A DNA stretch of 64,000 bases from contig OX326960.1 in the NCBI GenBank assembly GCA_946800325.1, positions 12,486,393-12,550,392 of the forward strand, read 5' to 3'. This document shows positions 1 through 11,335 of this stretch, in pieces. Position 1 is the stretch's first letter. Each line of letters begins with the position of its first letter. Below the pieces are notes generated by a model, which searched no databases, had not been told where the DNA came from, and worked only from the letters and a program-made list of their open reading frames with translations. The DNA comes from Luzula sylvatica. Taxonomy: Eukaryota > Streptophyta > Magnoliopsida > Poales > Juncaceae. The translations under genes and the position numbers were made by a program.

Positions 1-1693
1 GCTAGCCGCAAGGGGATTCCCGGAAAGATGGTCATCATGGATTGATAACCTCCTCAAATCGTCGAGTTCGAATATAAGAGCGAATGGAATCAATGGAACA
101 CCTTTCTTCCACCGAAAGGGGTTGCGACAAGGCGATCCCCTATCGCCTCTCCTCTTCAACATAGTGGTCGATGTGCTACAAGTTTTAATACAAAAAATAA
201 CACCCATTCTTCAAGGCTCGGCCTCTATGGCACCGCGTGCTCTACAATACGCCGACGACACGATAATTTTTGTTGAGGCGCACCCAAACAACTTGAAAAT
301 AATCGCAAGGGTGCTAGAAGTATTCGCTTCCGTCACGGGACTTCAAATAAACAAAAGCAAAAGCTCTTTCGTACCGATAGCAATACCGACACGACTACAC
401 CAAACAATCAAGAACATCCTACGATGTCCAAAGAAAAGCTTACCAATTAAATACTTGGGACTCCCCCTCTCTATAAAAAAACCGAAGAAAATATGCTACT
501 TACCATTACTCAAAAGGCTACGATCGAGATTGGCCTCGTGGAAAGGTAAAGCTCTATCACTCGGTGGACGTCTAGTGTTGGCAAAATCGGTATTGTCCGC
601 AACACCGATTCATTACATGCAAACTCTTCTACTCCCGATATGGCTAATCAAAGAAATAGAGAGGATCATGAGATCGTTTTTATGGCGGGGTGATGATAAC
701 TGCAAAGGAGGCCATTGTTTGGTGGTGTGGGAAAAAATATGCATGCCACAAAAACATGGAGGGCTGGGCATGTCGCATATTCAAACTCAAAACAATGCAC
801 TCCTACTAAAAGCTATAAGTAAAATAGCTTTCCAACCGAACTCCTTATGGGTGTCCACGGTCAGAGAGTTGTTCGGTATCTCGGAGCCAGGCCAAATAGC
901 GCAAATCAGCGGCAACATAGCCTCCTTCTTTATGAAAGACCTGGTAAAGCTAGTCCCCTTCTTCAACCGATCACTAATCCCAGCTAATTTAACACAGCCG
1001 CCCAGATGGTCATGGACGAAAGACGGAACCTTCACGGTGAGGTCTGCGTATGGGGCAATGAGGCACCCGGGTTTGATGTCCTATTGGAACGTAGCGCTAT
1101 GGAAGAGCAAAGTTCCCTCAAAGGTGAATTTTTTTATATGGCTGGCAATAAATGATCGACTATTGACGGCGGATAATCTCGAGAAGAGAGGGTGGCCGAA
1201 CAATGAAGGATGTGCGTTGTGTGCTCAACACCGAGAGAACACGAATCACTTGCTAATCCACTGTCCATTCTCGGCCAGAATATGGTCTGCGCTAATGCAC
1301 CGTCTGGCAAAGCAACCACCAGGAACCGGTTGTGAAATCCTGTCCTTATGGTGGGAAAATCGGATCAGGGATGACGAGATTAAAAATAAGGAATGGACGG
1401 CCTATTGCTTCTCGACCATGTGGAATCTGTGGAAAGAGAGAAACCGAAGAATTTTCTCACTAAAAGCACAATCGTGTGCGAGCGTGATGAGCTTGATAGA
1501 GTTGGAGGCAAAACGATGGATTGCGCACTGCTGATGAAGAGTTTCTGGTGCCTAACATCCTTGTAGAATTTTAACTCTAATCCTCTTTAATTTCGGTTCA
1601 AAATTGATGGACCCATCTCGGGTCCAATGAACACTGTGTAATAACTTTTATTTGTTTGATTATAATCGAGATGAAAATCTCCTTCAAAAAAAA
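1..1693 (+). mobile_element. L1-type LINE retrotransposon, 3' part (5' end outside window)
   Basis: The element enters from the left edge with its reverse transcriptase frame already open. It ends after a roughly 150-bp 3' UTR in a short A-run (1686-1693). Just before the tail is a stem-loop GAGAT-GAAA-ATCTC (1668-1681), the position where stringent L1-type elements carry a 3' recognition hairpin. The target duplication cannot be checked because the 5' end lies outside. The sequence right after the tail (from about 1702) is duplicated at 27309 without the LINE, which supports the 3' boundary. Confidence 0.9.
2..1534 (+). CDS. LINE ORF2 C-terminal part: reverse transcriptase + zf-RVT
   Basis: This is the C-terminal 510 codons or so of a non-LTR retrotransposon ORF2, which makes cDNA at a nicked chromosomal target. 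The frame is open from base 2, so the true start lies outside the window; no internal ATG is a credible start. Visible features are the RGFPxRW and GLRQGDPLSP blocks of the RT fingers/palm, the catalytic YADD (248-259), the KYLGLPL and WKGKALSLGGR thumb blocks, and a C-terminal zinc-binding zf-RVT motif C-x2-C-x7-H-x4-C (about 1211-1264). No stop or frameshift interrupts the visible part. The endonuclease domain is not in the window, so activity cannot be judged. Assignment to the plant L1 clade is from family knowledge. Confidence 0.9.
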   Translation, partial: LAARGFPERWSSWIDNLLKSSSSNIRANGINGTPFFHRKGLRQGDPLSPLLFNIVVDVLQVLIQKITPILQGSASMAPRALQYADDTIIFVEAHPNNLKIIARVLEVFASVTGLQINKSKSSFVPIAIPTRLHQTIKNILRCPKKSLPIKYLGLPLSIKKPKKICYLPLLKRLRSRLASWKGKALSLGGRLVLAKSVLSATPIHYMQTLLLPIWLIKEIERIMRSFLWRGDDNCKGGHCLVVWEKICMPQKHGGLGMSHIQTQNNALLLKAISKIAFQPNSLWVSTVRELFGISEPGQIAQISGNIASFFMKDLVKLVPFFNRSLIPANLTQPPRWSWTKDGTFTVRSAYGAMRHPGLMSYWNVALWKSKVPSKVNFFIWLAINDRLLTADNLEKRGWPNNEGCALCAQHRENTNHLLIHCPFSARIWSALMHRLAKQPPGTGCEILSLWWENRIRDDEIKNKEWTAYCFSTMWNLWKERNRRIFSLKAQSCASVMSLIELEAKRWIAHC

Positions 1694-1701
1694 GTAAAGA
1701 A

Positions 1702-2822
1702 ATCTTGAGAATTTCATTGATTATGTATTTTTGGTTAATTAGGCAAAATTATGCTGGATTTTGTATTATTATCTTGGATTAGGACTAACTGAAACTAAAT
1801 AAAGATCAATTTAAGATATTCGCTCTCAAAGATCGCTGTAGCGTACAAAATTATCTTCGATGCTGCAAGTATAATATTCGCTCTCATATTATTTTACTAT
1901 GTTAATTTGCTTTACTTTTGTTAGTATGGGGAGAAGATCCAGTATATTTGAATTGTAAAAGATCTAAATGATATGACGGAGATCCTGGATTTCATGAGCT
2001 AATTCATGATTTATTACCTTCTTTCTTGTTATTAATAATTATCTATTTCATTATTATAAAACATCCTTGTTAAATTATCCTCAATTAAGGCTTAATCAAT
2101 ACGATATTTTGATTCTGATTTATTATTGTTATTGTTGTTATATTAAACTCGGTTAATAATGTCTACATTTGAATTTGAGAAAATGATGTGAGAAGAGGAG
2201 AGAAAAGAGATGGCGAGTGAGTTGGTATTACTCTTCCTCTTTCTTCAGAGAGAACAAAAGAGCAAGGCAAACCGTGAAAAAATGAAGAAAGAGAGAAGGT
2301 AATGGAGACTCCAGTCGCTGGGCTAAAGAAATAAATGGAAGGGTACTTTTGTTCTTTATTTGTGTAATTAATTGATATTTTAATTGAATTTATAATTTTA
2401 AATAACAATAAATTTAACAGATATGTAACAGTAGAGATAAAGTTTGATATTTATAAGTTTTAAGTGGATAAATACAATACTAGTTGAATTTAAAGAGGAT
2501 AAATATGTAATTAGTTATTTTAGACGGATAAATTTGTAATTGTCAAGTCTTAGAAGGAGATGTAAGAAATTCTCCCATTAATTAATTATGCGAAACATGC
2601 TATTATGAATGTCCAAACTTAATAAATATGTACTTAATTGCTATTATGAGTGTTAAAGATCTTATTATTGGTATTCTCGAGAAGGAGCCGGACGGCCGGA
2701 CGGAAGAATGTCCGCCAGCTACATACTCATTACGATCTTTCATAGACTTCTTATTTATTTTATAAACTACTTTACATCACGATTTATATCTAAAGTGAAT
2801 GAAATTCATTGCAGCCCACCCC
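1702..2822. repeat. Dispersed duplicated block, copy 1 (matches 27309-28625)
   Basis: From ATCTTGAGAATTTC onward this stretch runs parallel to 27309-28625 with scattered substitutions and indels. The shared sequence includes the end segment ACTACTTTACATCACG...GCAGCCCACC (about 2766-2820 versus 28572-28625). Copy 1 has an extra segment at about 2545-2735. Copy 2 has an inserted MITE and an internal inverted patch. No gene is visible. The right edge coincides with the start of kinase-like sequence in copy 2, so the block probably travelled with the TPT1/kinase locus. Confidence 0.75.
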
Positions 2823-2874
2823 TGGATGAAGAAGGCTTGAATGTTATCCTTGAAAAAGAAAAAAAAAGAAGCCG

Positions 2875-3270
2875 ATTTCACATGTACCCCTACAAAACTT
2901 CACAATTTCACGTTATATTCCTGCAAAACGTGAAATATCATGAATACCCTTGCAAAACTACTAAAATTTACGATTACCGCTAATTTATGATTCAATGTCC
3001 TTTTTGTTATATTTCGGTCAACTATCTTTTATGGTTACCGCTAATTTATGATTTGTCGTTTTTCATACAAAAAAATTGTATTCCATATTTACATATGGAG
3101 TAAAATCGAAAAGTAAAAATTAACGATAATCTTAAAAGATAGTTAATCGAAATCTAACAAAAAGGACCTCCATGAAATAATAATAATTTTGTAAGGGTAT
3201 TCATGATATTTCACGTTTTGCAGGGGTATACGTCAAATTGTGGGACTTAGTAGGGGTACATATAAAATTT
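2875..3270. mobile_element. Fold-back MITE, about 390 bp
   Basis: The two ends are long imperfect inverted repeats: ATGTACCCCTAC at 2882 pairs with GTAGGGGTACAT ending at 3261. The pairing continues inward for about 75 bp (CGTGAAATATCATGAATACC present in both arms), and a second inner pair of arms contains TCCTTTTTGTTA. Nearly the whole element could fold into one hairpin. No target duplication was resolved. Family not assigned. Confidence 0.75.
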
Positions 3271-3315
3271 TACAAAAAAAAAGAAGTTTATGTTTATTTG
3301 TTAAATTGTTTGTAA

Positions 3316-3385
3316 TATTTGAAGTTCGGTTGTGATGTAATAATGGGTACTGATAAAATTGTGATGTAATGCTACTAGTTGATGT
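3316..3385. repeat. Short dispersed fragment shared with 21207-21265
   Basis: The string GTGATGTAATAATGGGTACT and the bases around it occur here and again directly after the kinase catalytic-loop exon at about 21207. It is a small piece of the duplicated TPT1/kinase locus. Confidence 0.6.
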
Positions 3386-3479
3386 GAAAAAATCATGAAA
3401 ATTATGCATGAATAAACTTATATGTTGTATGTTGTCTCTGAAAAGTGGTGCTTGAATTAATTTAATAATTATACTAGCA

Positions 3480-3710
3480 ATCATAGATACTAATACGGTA
3501 TACAATATACGGTATTCGGTATTCGATTTTGAATACGAATACAATATTCAATATCCGATATGAATACGGGTACGAATACATTATACATTATCTGATTACG
3601 AATACGAATACAAATACGAATACAGTATCTGATACGAATACAAATACATATAGTATTCGATAACCGATTTCACATACGAATATGGTGTCCGATATTCGAT
3701 ATTTAATTGA
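3480..3710. repeat. Degenerate GAATAC/TATTCG-rich repeat
   Basis: Dense short copies of GAATAC, CGAATA and TATTCGGTA occur in both orientations. This composition is typical of subterminal regions of non-autonomous hAT elements, but no clear TIR or 8-bp duplication was found. The flanking 3711-4284 shows no gene. Confidence 0.4.
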
Positions 3711-4284
3711 GTTGCGAAATGTAAAAAGTATATTGAAATTATAATTTGATGTTTAAGTTTGCTAGAAAATATATAATAAATAAAATATTAAAGTTATATA
3801 AATATTAACATATAATATATTTGTTGTATAAATTAGTGCGCATTGAAATATTGTTATAGATATCTTTATATACTAATAAAAAAAATATTATTGATGACTA
3901 TATTATATAAATAAAAGTCAAGAAATAATTTTGTATCGTCCCATAATATTATTCAAAAATGATATAATAAGATAAAAATAATAAACAAGTCCAATCAAAG
4001 ATAAAAAAAAAGTACGATGAACAAAAAATATGATATTCAAATTGAAACAAAAAAAATAATATTTTCTTTTTGTTCTCTTCAATCCGAACAAAAATCCAAT
4101 CACACATAAGTTTTGAAAACTCAATAAAAAAAACATGATTTTCTAGAAATTTGCTAATTTATGATTCTAAAACTACTCATTTTAAATCATGACCGAACAC
4201 CATACAATGTATTCCTTGGAAAACATTAATTTTTTACCAAAACTTGGATCCTAAACTCCACTGCCGAACAGGCCCTTAGGATTT

Positions 4285-4656
4285 TTGAATATAAACGGCA
4301 CTAAAATTTACTTTTTGGCAGCCTCACAATATACATACGGAACAAACAGCACAATACTAAAAGTTTTGGCAGTAATACAAAAACTAAGTTTTCTGACAGC
4401 ATATAAGATAAAAGACAATAAAAAACATCTTTTTGACAGCAACACATTACAAACGGCACTAAAACTACATCTTTGGCAGCATACACTTCAAACGGCACCA
4501 AAAACTGCATGTTTTGTCAAATATAGAAGACACTATAACTACATCTTTTGACAGCAACCAAGTAAATCTTATATCGCACTAATACTAAATGACACTAAAA
4601 CTTCATCTTTTGACGGCAATACATCATAAACGACACTAAAACTAGATTTTTTGGAA
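4285..4656. repeat. Degenerate minisatellite, left part
   Basis: Tandem units of roughly 40-50 bp carry the core TTTTGGCAGCAA ... AAACGACACTAAAACTACATC-type sequence. The array continues at 5366 and was split by the hAT element at 4665-5357. Units are too diverged and uneven in length for an exact copy count by eye. Open frames running through it are by-products of the repeat. Confidence 0.85.
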
Positions 4657-4664
4657 GCCACAAT

Positions 4665-5357
4665 CATTGTTGCAAAAAACGGTGTAAAACGATATAAAAC
4701 TGTCAAAAAACGATAAAACGGTGTCAGACCGAACTGTTTTTTACAAGAAAATTTCAAAAAACGGTCAACCGTTTTTTGACAAAAACGTTTTAAACGCCGT
4801 TTTTTAATCTTTTTTCATGAATTTTTTTTTTTTTTTTTTTTTTTTTGTATTAAAAACCCGTAGACATTTTTTAGTAAATTTGGAGAGAGATCAAAGGCTC
4901 TCTTCCAAAGAATAATTGTAATTAGTAGAATTTTGTGTCTAATTCGTACAAGAATAAGGTGTCAACTCTGATCGAGTTTATCATGGTCAATTATTTTGTG
5001 TCTAATTCTAATTAACGCATCAAATTAGTTGATTTTTTTGTCTAATTAAGTAGCTAAGAAGATTTATTCTGATATGTTTAGGTCGATAGACATTTATTCG
5101 ATATGTTTTATTAGTACTTCGTATGTTTTTTTTTTAATTTTGGACTTTCGTGTATGTTTAAGTTGAATTATAACAATTGAATTATTATATTTTTGTTTGT
5201 TTTATTTTTAAACTTCTATTATAATTGTTATAAAATATTTCCGATTTAAGTAACCGTTTTTAACCGTTTTTTTTTTACCGTTTTACGACAGTTTTAGAGT
5301 AAAACATTAAAACGGTGACCGACCGTACCGTAGCGTTTTTCGTCATTTGCAACATTG
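4665..5357. mobile_element. Non-autonomous hAT element, 693 bp
   Basis: An identical 8-bp target duplication GCCACAAT flanks the element (4657-4664 and 5358-5365). The ends are inverted: CATTGTTGCAAA at the left and TTTGCAACATTG at the right. Subterminal regions are rich in AAAACGG/CCGTTTT repeats, and a T-run lies inside. An 8-bp duplication with CA..TG-type short TIRs fits hAT. There is no transposase frame. Confidence 0.9.
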
Positions 5358-5365
5358 GCCACAAT

Positions 5366-6715
5366 ACACAAAAGGCAAAAAAATTGCATCTTTTGGCAGC
5401 AATGCACTGTAAATGGCACTAAATACATTTTTATTGGCAGAAATTAGATACAAAAGAAGCTATTACTTAAAAAATTTGGCAGCGAATTGTAAACGGTACT
5501 AAAACTATATTTTTTGGCCGCGAAATAATATAAGCGGCACGACAACAATACATAATAAAAGACACTCAATTTTTTTTTTACAGCAACAAATATATAGACG
5601 ACACTAAAAATACATCTTTTACTACACACAGTAAACAGCACTAAACGACATCTCTTTGGCAGCAACACATCGTAAAAGACACTAAAACTACATTTTTTTT
5701 TTGCTGCAATCAAGTACAAAATGCACTAAAACTTCATTTTTTGGGAACTAGATAATATAAAAGACACAAAAACTATATCTTTTGGGAGCAACAAAGTACA
5801 ACTATCAACTTTTGAAACAGAAATCGTAAACGACACTAAAACTATATCTTTTTGTAGCAATCAAGTAGAAGCAACACTAAAGCTACAAATATTAGCAGCA
5901 ATGCTGCAAAAATGACACTAAAACTACAACTTTTGGCAACAATAAATTGGACAGGGCGCTAAACTGTAATTAATGACAGCAACTATGTACAAACGAAACT
6001 AAAACTACATCTTTTGGCAGCAATACGCAGCAAAAAGCACTAAATATACATCTTTTGCCAGCAATCAATTACAAACGACTAAAACTTTTGGCATAAAGCA
6101 AACGACACTAAAACTATGTGTTTTGGCAGCGATATAAGGGACGACACTAAAACTCTCATTTTTCAGCAACATATTTCAAATGATATAAAACTACATCTTT
6201 AGCAGCAACACTTTTTAAACGACACCAAAAGCTGCATCTTTTGCAGCAACACAATGTAAACGGCACTATATCTAAATCTTTTGGCAGCAATGAAGTACCA
6301 AACGCATTAATACTAATATTTTTTGCAGTAATATGTTGTAACCGACACTAAAAGTACATCTTCGGTCAGCATTATATTGTAGACAACCCTAAACTATAAT
6401 TTTTGGCAGCAACACATAACAATGGCACTAAACTCTATTGTCTGGCAGCAACAATGTACAAACGACTAAATCTTTTGGCAGCCGCACACCGTAAACGACA
6501 CTAAAACTACATCTTTTTTGGCTGCAATCAAGTACGAAACACTAATACAAAACTTTTGGCAGCGATATCAGGTAAACTATACTAAAACTATATCTTTTGG
6601 CAACAATCAACTACAAACGACACTAATACTAAAACTTTTGGTAAACCTACGTCTTTTGGTAGAGGGCACTAAAACTATCTTTGGGCAGCAACACCAAAAA
6701 TATTTTTACCATGAA
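5366..6715. repeat. Degenerate minisatellite, right part
   Basis: Continuation of the TTTTGGCAGCAA array, about 1.35 kb of units near 40-50 bp. It ends near 6715, about 55 bp before the LINE insertion point. An open frame from about 6518 runs from the repeat into the LINE; its first 84 or so codons are repeat, not gene. Confidence 0.85.
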
Positions 6716-6770
6716 CGATTTGGGACTTATTGTTCCTGTGATAATTTAGGGCATGTAACAATACGGACTC

Positions 6771-8514
6771 TGGCCCGCGATTTCCCGTCAAAGTGGGTTA
6801 CATGGATAAAAGATCTATTTACCTCGGCTTCTTCGAGGATTAAAATTAATGGAAATTTAGGGAAAAAATTCAAACACAAGCGAGGTGTAAGACAAGGCGA
6901 TCCCTTATCTCCGATGCTATTCGATTTGGTGGCCGACTCGCTTCAAGCTTTTATCCAAAACACGAGCCACCTAATGGCATCACCGGTCAAATTTGCTACT
7001 AGGGCGCTACAATACGCCGACGATACTATTCTATTTGTAGAAGCGCACCCGACCAACCTTAAGGTACTAACCTACGCTCTAAACCTCTTCCAATGGGTCT
7101 CGGGTCTCGCGATTAATTGGGACAAAACCGCCTTTGTGCCGATAGCGGTACCGGAAGATTTACACGGGACACTGGAAAGGTTACTAAATTGTACGAAAAC
7201 ATCGCTACCGATATTGTACCTTGGCATGCCCCTAAACACCAAAAAACCAAGGAAAATCGACTACATCCCTCTAATAAAAAAAATGCAATCAAGACTCTCC
7301 GGATGGAAAGGAAAGTGTCTCTCTTTAGGGGGCCGATTAGTCCTCGCGAAGTCGGTCCTCAATGCGGTACCAACATATTTCATGCAATGCTTCCGCCTTC
7401 CCAAATGGCTATTTAAGAAAATAAATAAAATTACAAGAAAATTTCTTTGGAAGGGAGATCAAGAATGTCTTGGTGGACATTGTCTAATTAATTGGGATAA
7501 GGTATGTTTACCGAAGGAAAATGGAGGTTTAGGGATGCTAAACCTAGAAACCCACAACACCGCTTTATTACTAAAATGGATATGGAAAATTTGCCAAAAT
7601 AATCAAGGAATGTGGGCGTCCACCATACGAGATATTTACGGAGTCGGGAATGCATCCGAGTTACAAAATTTATTGAACAACCACTCCTCCTACTTCGTCA
7701 AAGACCTCTTCTCCCTTCTCCCTCAATTCCGAATTGCATACGATCTCGAGCCGTCAACTAACCAACAATCATGGATGGGCAAACCGAACACCTTCTCCAC
7801 CTCCGCAATATACAAACTACTCATAAACCCCGGCTTGTTGAGCAAATGGAATACCATCCTATGGAAAACAAAAGCTCCGATAAAGACTAGATTCTTCGCG
7901 TGGTTAGCTCTAAACGAGAGGATTCTAACGGGAGATATCTTAAGGAAAAGAAATTGGCCCCACGAGATGACTTGCAAAAATTGCAACAACGTCGAAGAAT
8001 CGGCAATCCACCTACTTGTAAATTGTCCTTACGCAAGAAGGGTTTGGCAAGGGGTTAAGACCATCATCGGGTTCCCGTTCGTGACCCGAGATACAATACC
8101 GAATTTTTGGCTTGACGCCCGAGCTAACAAGTCCAAGGAAGAAAAGGAGATCCTCGACACATATTTTGTAGCCACGATTTGGGGTATTTGGAAAGAACGA
8201 AACAACCGGATTTTCAACCAACAAAGGACACCACCGGCCTCGACAATAGCAAGGATCAACCACGAAGCAAAGGAATGGAAACTCCTCTTCTAGCTGAGAA
8301 ACATATCTCTACCTCAAGGCTTCTCAATCTTCTTAATCTTTTAGGTTTTGGTAATAACGTTTATTACCTAGGAAATGTCTTTTATTTATTTTTTGGTCGC
8401 TAGACTAGGTTTCTTTTTACATGATTATGTAAAATTAAAACGATGTATTAAACTTGCATTAATATATCAAAAAGAAGCTCCGCTTCTTTATTTTCAAAAA
8501 AAAAAAAAAAAAAA
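6771..8514 (+). mobile_element. 5'-truncated L1-type LINE
   Basis: A target duplication AACAATAYGGACTC (6757-6770 and 8513-8526, one mismatch; the right copy overlaps the end of the A-tail by two bases) brackets the element, which ends in a 19-base A-run (8496-8514). A perfect 8-bp stem AAAGAAGC/GCTTCTTT (8471-8489) sits just before the tail. The 5' end is truncated inside the RT region, as is usual for LINE insertion. It landed at the right edge of the minisatellite. Confidence 0.92.
6773..8293 (+). CDS. LINE ORF2 C-terminal fragment: reverse transcriptase + zf-RVT
   Basis: About 506 codons of LINE reverse transcriptase without a stop. In order: DFPSKWVTWIKDLF, the RGVRQGDPLSP finger/palm block, YADD catalytic motif (7013-7024), YLGMPL, WKGKCLSLGGRLVLAK, and the zf-RVT cysteine/histidine cluster C-x2-C-x7-H-x4-C (about 7975-8028). 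The endonuclease and the N-terminal part of RT are missing through 5' truncation, so this copy cannot have moved on its own. The frame happens to stay open upstream into the minisatellite, which would mislead an automatic start choice. Codon frame and protein blocks match the LINE at the left edge and the minus-strand copy at 22 kb. Confidence 0.9.
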   Translation, partial: ARDFPSKWVTWIKDLFTSASSRIKINGNLGKKFKHKRGVRQGDPLSPMLFDLVADSLQAFIQNTSHLMASPVKFATRALQYADDTILFVEAHPTNLKVLTYALNLFQWVSGLAINWDKTAFVPIAVPEDLHGTLERLLNCTKTSLPILYLGMPLNTKKPRKIDYIPLIKKMQSRLSGWKGKCLSLGGRLVLAKSVLNAVPTYFMQCFRLPKWLFKKINKITRKFLWKGDQECLGGHCLINWDKVCLPKENGGLGMLNLETHNTALLLKWIWKICQNNQGMWASTIRDIYGVGNASELQNLLNNHSSYFVKDLFSLLPQFRIAYDLEPSTNQQSWMGKPNTFSTSAIYKLLINPGLLSKWNTILWKTKAPIKTRFFAWLALNERILTGDILRKRNWPHEMTCKNCNNVEESAIHLLVNCPYARRVWQGVKTIIGFPFVTRDTIPNFWLDARANKSKEEKEILDTYFVATIWGIWKERNNRIFNQQRTPPASTIARINHEAKEWKLLF

Positions 8515-8526
8515 CAATATGGACTC

Positions 8527-9345
8527 ATTTGGGATTCATTAAAACATTTATGGTAAAAATATGTATGGACTCGTATGGGATCCATGAGTTTGGTATATGG
8601 CACGTAACTTTTTGTTTCTGTCATAATTGATTACAATTATGATTAAGATTATCATTGCTTATTATTATTGGATTTGGTAAAAATGTTTTTATAGATATGT
8701 ATATGTTTTTTTATTTCTGTTGATTAATATGATTATTTTTAGTTTTGCTGACAAAGTAGATAAACTAATGATAGTTTTGTATAATAAAAATAATTGTTAA
8801 CAAAATTCATTAATATTAATTTATATAAATTTTGGTAGAATAAATAAAGGCACGAAACAATAATTTTACGAGATATGTGTCTGATGAGTGATGGGTGATT
8901 ATAGGAATGTCAATGACAATAGGATGGATAATGCGCAAACTGTATCTGAATTTGGAGCAATCCGCGTCATAATCGTATCCCATTTTACGGATACAAATTC
9001 GGACCTAGGAGTTAAATCTTCAGCGAATTTGGATAAAAGTAATAAACGGATACCCGTTTTGTTTGATTCTTGATCTCATTCATATACTGCCCAATATGCA
9101 ATAATTTATTTTAGTTCATAGTAATATCCGAACCATTTATCCGTTTGAAATTACAAAATAATATAACTTTATTTATTTTAAAATTACAAACTAATCTAGA
9201 CTTGAATTTAAAAAATAATATTATATTGTTACATCATAATATCCGTTCTTATATCAAATATAACTCGCATTTGATAATATTCAAATTGTATTCGAATAGT
9301 ATTCATGTCCGAATAGTTTCTTATCCGTATCCCAATCCGGAAATA
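8527..9345. other. No gene; possible hAT-like remnant at 8903-9410
   Basis: AT-rich sequence. From about 8903 (GGAATGTCAATGACAATAGG) to about 9410 (CGGTGACACCC), short GGATAC/CCGAATA motifs are dense, resembling elements that start with GGRATGTCAA. Only the right end recurs at about 12175-12220. No duplication was resolved, so the element call is weak. Confidence 0.35.
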
Positions 9346-9466
9346 AAATAAAAATAGATCTGATATGACCACTGTCCCAACCATATTCGAATCGGTGACA
9401 CCCATAATAATCATACACATACATGTAAGTTTTCATATGAATTGAAATTTGGACTCGTTTTTGTAT

Positions 9467-9988
9467 GAGGGCATATACGGGGAGTGTTATGATAGACTAA
9501 TTTTCTTATCATGAACCCATTTTCAAAAAATTATTTTAAGAATTTTAGCTATTTATTAATTAATTTTACAAAATTTATGTTTTAAATAACATTAAATGAT
9601 AAATATACACTATAATCTTACAAAGAATATCATTATTTCACAAATATTCGATTTTTTTTTTAAAAAAAATGGGTCCATGATAAGAAAATGGGTCTATCAT
9701 AGCACTCCCCGGGCATATACTATACCCCCCATTTTCCCCACCTACTCTCTATCCATTAATTAACCTTTAATTAGTGAGTTAATTAACCGAATTAATGGTT
9801 AATCGGATGTATCTTTAATATTAAATAATTAGTAACACTTAATTAATGATTAATCCGAATTAATTAACTGTTAATCGGATGTACTTTTGTTAATGATGTT
9901 GCTAATTAATCCTTCATTAACCATTAATTAATGACATTTAATGATATAGAGGGTTGGTGGGGAAATGGGGGGTAGGGTATAATTATCC
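9467..9988. mobile_element. MULE-type MITE (outer), empty site in copy 2
   Basis: The 9-bp duplication TTTTTGTAT flanks it (9458-9466 and 9989-9997). The paired copy of the tandem duplication has a single TTTTTGTAT at 12272-12280 with nothing inserted, so the insertion is proven by comparison. Ends are imperfect inverted repeats (TATACCCCCCATTTTCCCC versus GGGGAAATGGGGGGTAGGG). The core is TTAATTAA-rich. A second MITE (9479-9710) sits inside its left TIR. Confidence 0.9.
9479..9710. mobile_element. MULE-type MITE (nested), 232 bp
   Basis: TIRs of about 45 bp begin GGGGAGTGTTATGATAGAC at the left and end GTCTATCATAGCACTCCCC at the right. A perfect 10-bp duplication GGGCATATAC lies on each side (9469-9478, 9711-9720). 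TSD length and long TIRs fit Mutator-like MITEs. There is no coding capacity. Confidence 0.92.
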
Positions 9989-11191
9989 TTTTTGTATTTT
10001 GTGCGTGGATCACTAAATCCAAAAATGCGGACATAGTGAAGCAAAAGAAAAATTATATCAGATTGAACGAAAGAAAACAAGGCCATAATTTATTTTTAAA
10101 ATTGGAAAGCCATTGACTTATCCTGTGTGTTGTATTAAAATTAGAAAAGTGGCAATAAGGGCTTGACTAGTACAATATTTACTCTTAACAAAAATTTTAT
10201 ACAACAACAAATATACTTTTCTATACAAAATAAAATGTGTTTTTTTTTGGACTAATTGTCGACCTCACACGTTTGGAGTTTAAGAAGCACAACATGATGC
10301 GTGAGTGGAGGAAGAAAACGTGATCGTTGATCATGTGATTATTATGTTACAAATTAATTAAATTGATATTTAAAGACATGGTGTTTATTGTCGAATAGCG
10401 AAAATTTTCAAACTTGAAATAGAAATATCATTAAATGATTAAATGGATGGATTGGGAATAGCTTTTATAGTATGATATTAGACGAAACTGATTTTTTTAT
10501 GTCCGAACCGTGACTAACCTTTGGAATAAAAAACACACATTAATTAAAACAAGATGTAAAAAATTTGAAAACATTAAGGAGAAGTTAATTACTAGAGATG
10601 TAGACAGTTCGTCCTGTTTCTTTTCCATAAATTTTGAGTTGCAACAAGTCTTGACATGTTAATTAAGTATTGAAGATGTTAATCCCTCATATCAGTATGG
10701 TGGAAACATACGTAAATATAATTTCATAAAAAGTATTAAATATCTAAAAATGTCAAATGCCATGTGTGATGGATATACGAAAATTTCATTTTTCCATGTT
10801 ATTTTATATGTTAAAAAGAAAAATATCATTTGGTGAGAAGTAAAAAACATAGTTTTCAACCCGATTATGTTACGAGTCATTTGCAAAAAAAAAAAAATCA
10901 TGCCTGGTGATAATTAAAAAACTACGTTTTATGCAATTTTTGACAAGACAGGATTTGTTTTGCAATTTAAGCACAATACACAACTTTCTTGCAATTTCTT
11001 CATTATTTCTTTCTTGGTGATGTCATTGCATCAGATTTTGTTTTATTTGTTATTTTGAAATATTTGAAGAGTGTGGTGTGTTGTTTTTATTCTTGTAATT
11101 AAGGTTTTCTGGATTGCTACTTTGACATGCTAACTTTATGTTTTTGTGATAATTAATTGTGATCATGATCATGAATGAATTATTGTTTATT

Positions 11192-11217
11192 GGGTTTGGG
11201 TTTGGGTTTGGGTTTGG
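11192..11217 (+). repeat. GGGTTT hexamer run, G-quadruplex-capable
   Basis: Four GGGTTT units in a row. The homologous position in the other duplicate (13858-13888) has five. It differs from the plant telomere repeat TTTAGGG by lacking the A. Confidence 0.8.
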
Positions 11218-11335
11218 TTAATGAATTTGATTGATATTCATACATTTTTTGTTTGTTTCATATGCGTAATTTAATAGCCCACTAATTTAGCAAATATTCA
11301 AATTTAAATTTGTACTAGCATCATATATTACTCAT

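Larger units (their letters stand above)
9346..11318. repeat. Tandem duplication, copy 1 (pairs with 12161-13993)
   Basis: Starting at AAATAAAAATAGA the two regions align with an offset near 2,815 bp and substitutions of a few percent. Copy 1 contains extra nested MITEs (9467-9988). Copy 2 contains an extra retroposed sequence (12891-13209). Both end at AATTTAAATTTGTA. No gene is visible in either copy. Confidence 0.88.

Noticed and set aside
6518..6770. N-terminal extension of the LINE reading frame
   Set aside because: It translates the minisatellite; the LINE begins at 6771, as shown by the target duplication.
11192..11217. Interstitial telomere repeat
   Set aside because: The unit is TTTGGG, not TTTAGGG, and the run is short and lies in a local duplication.
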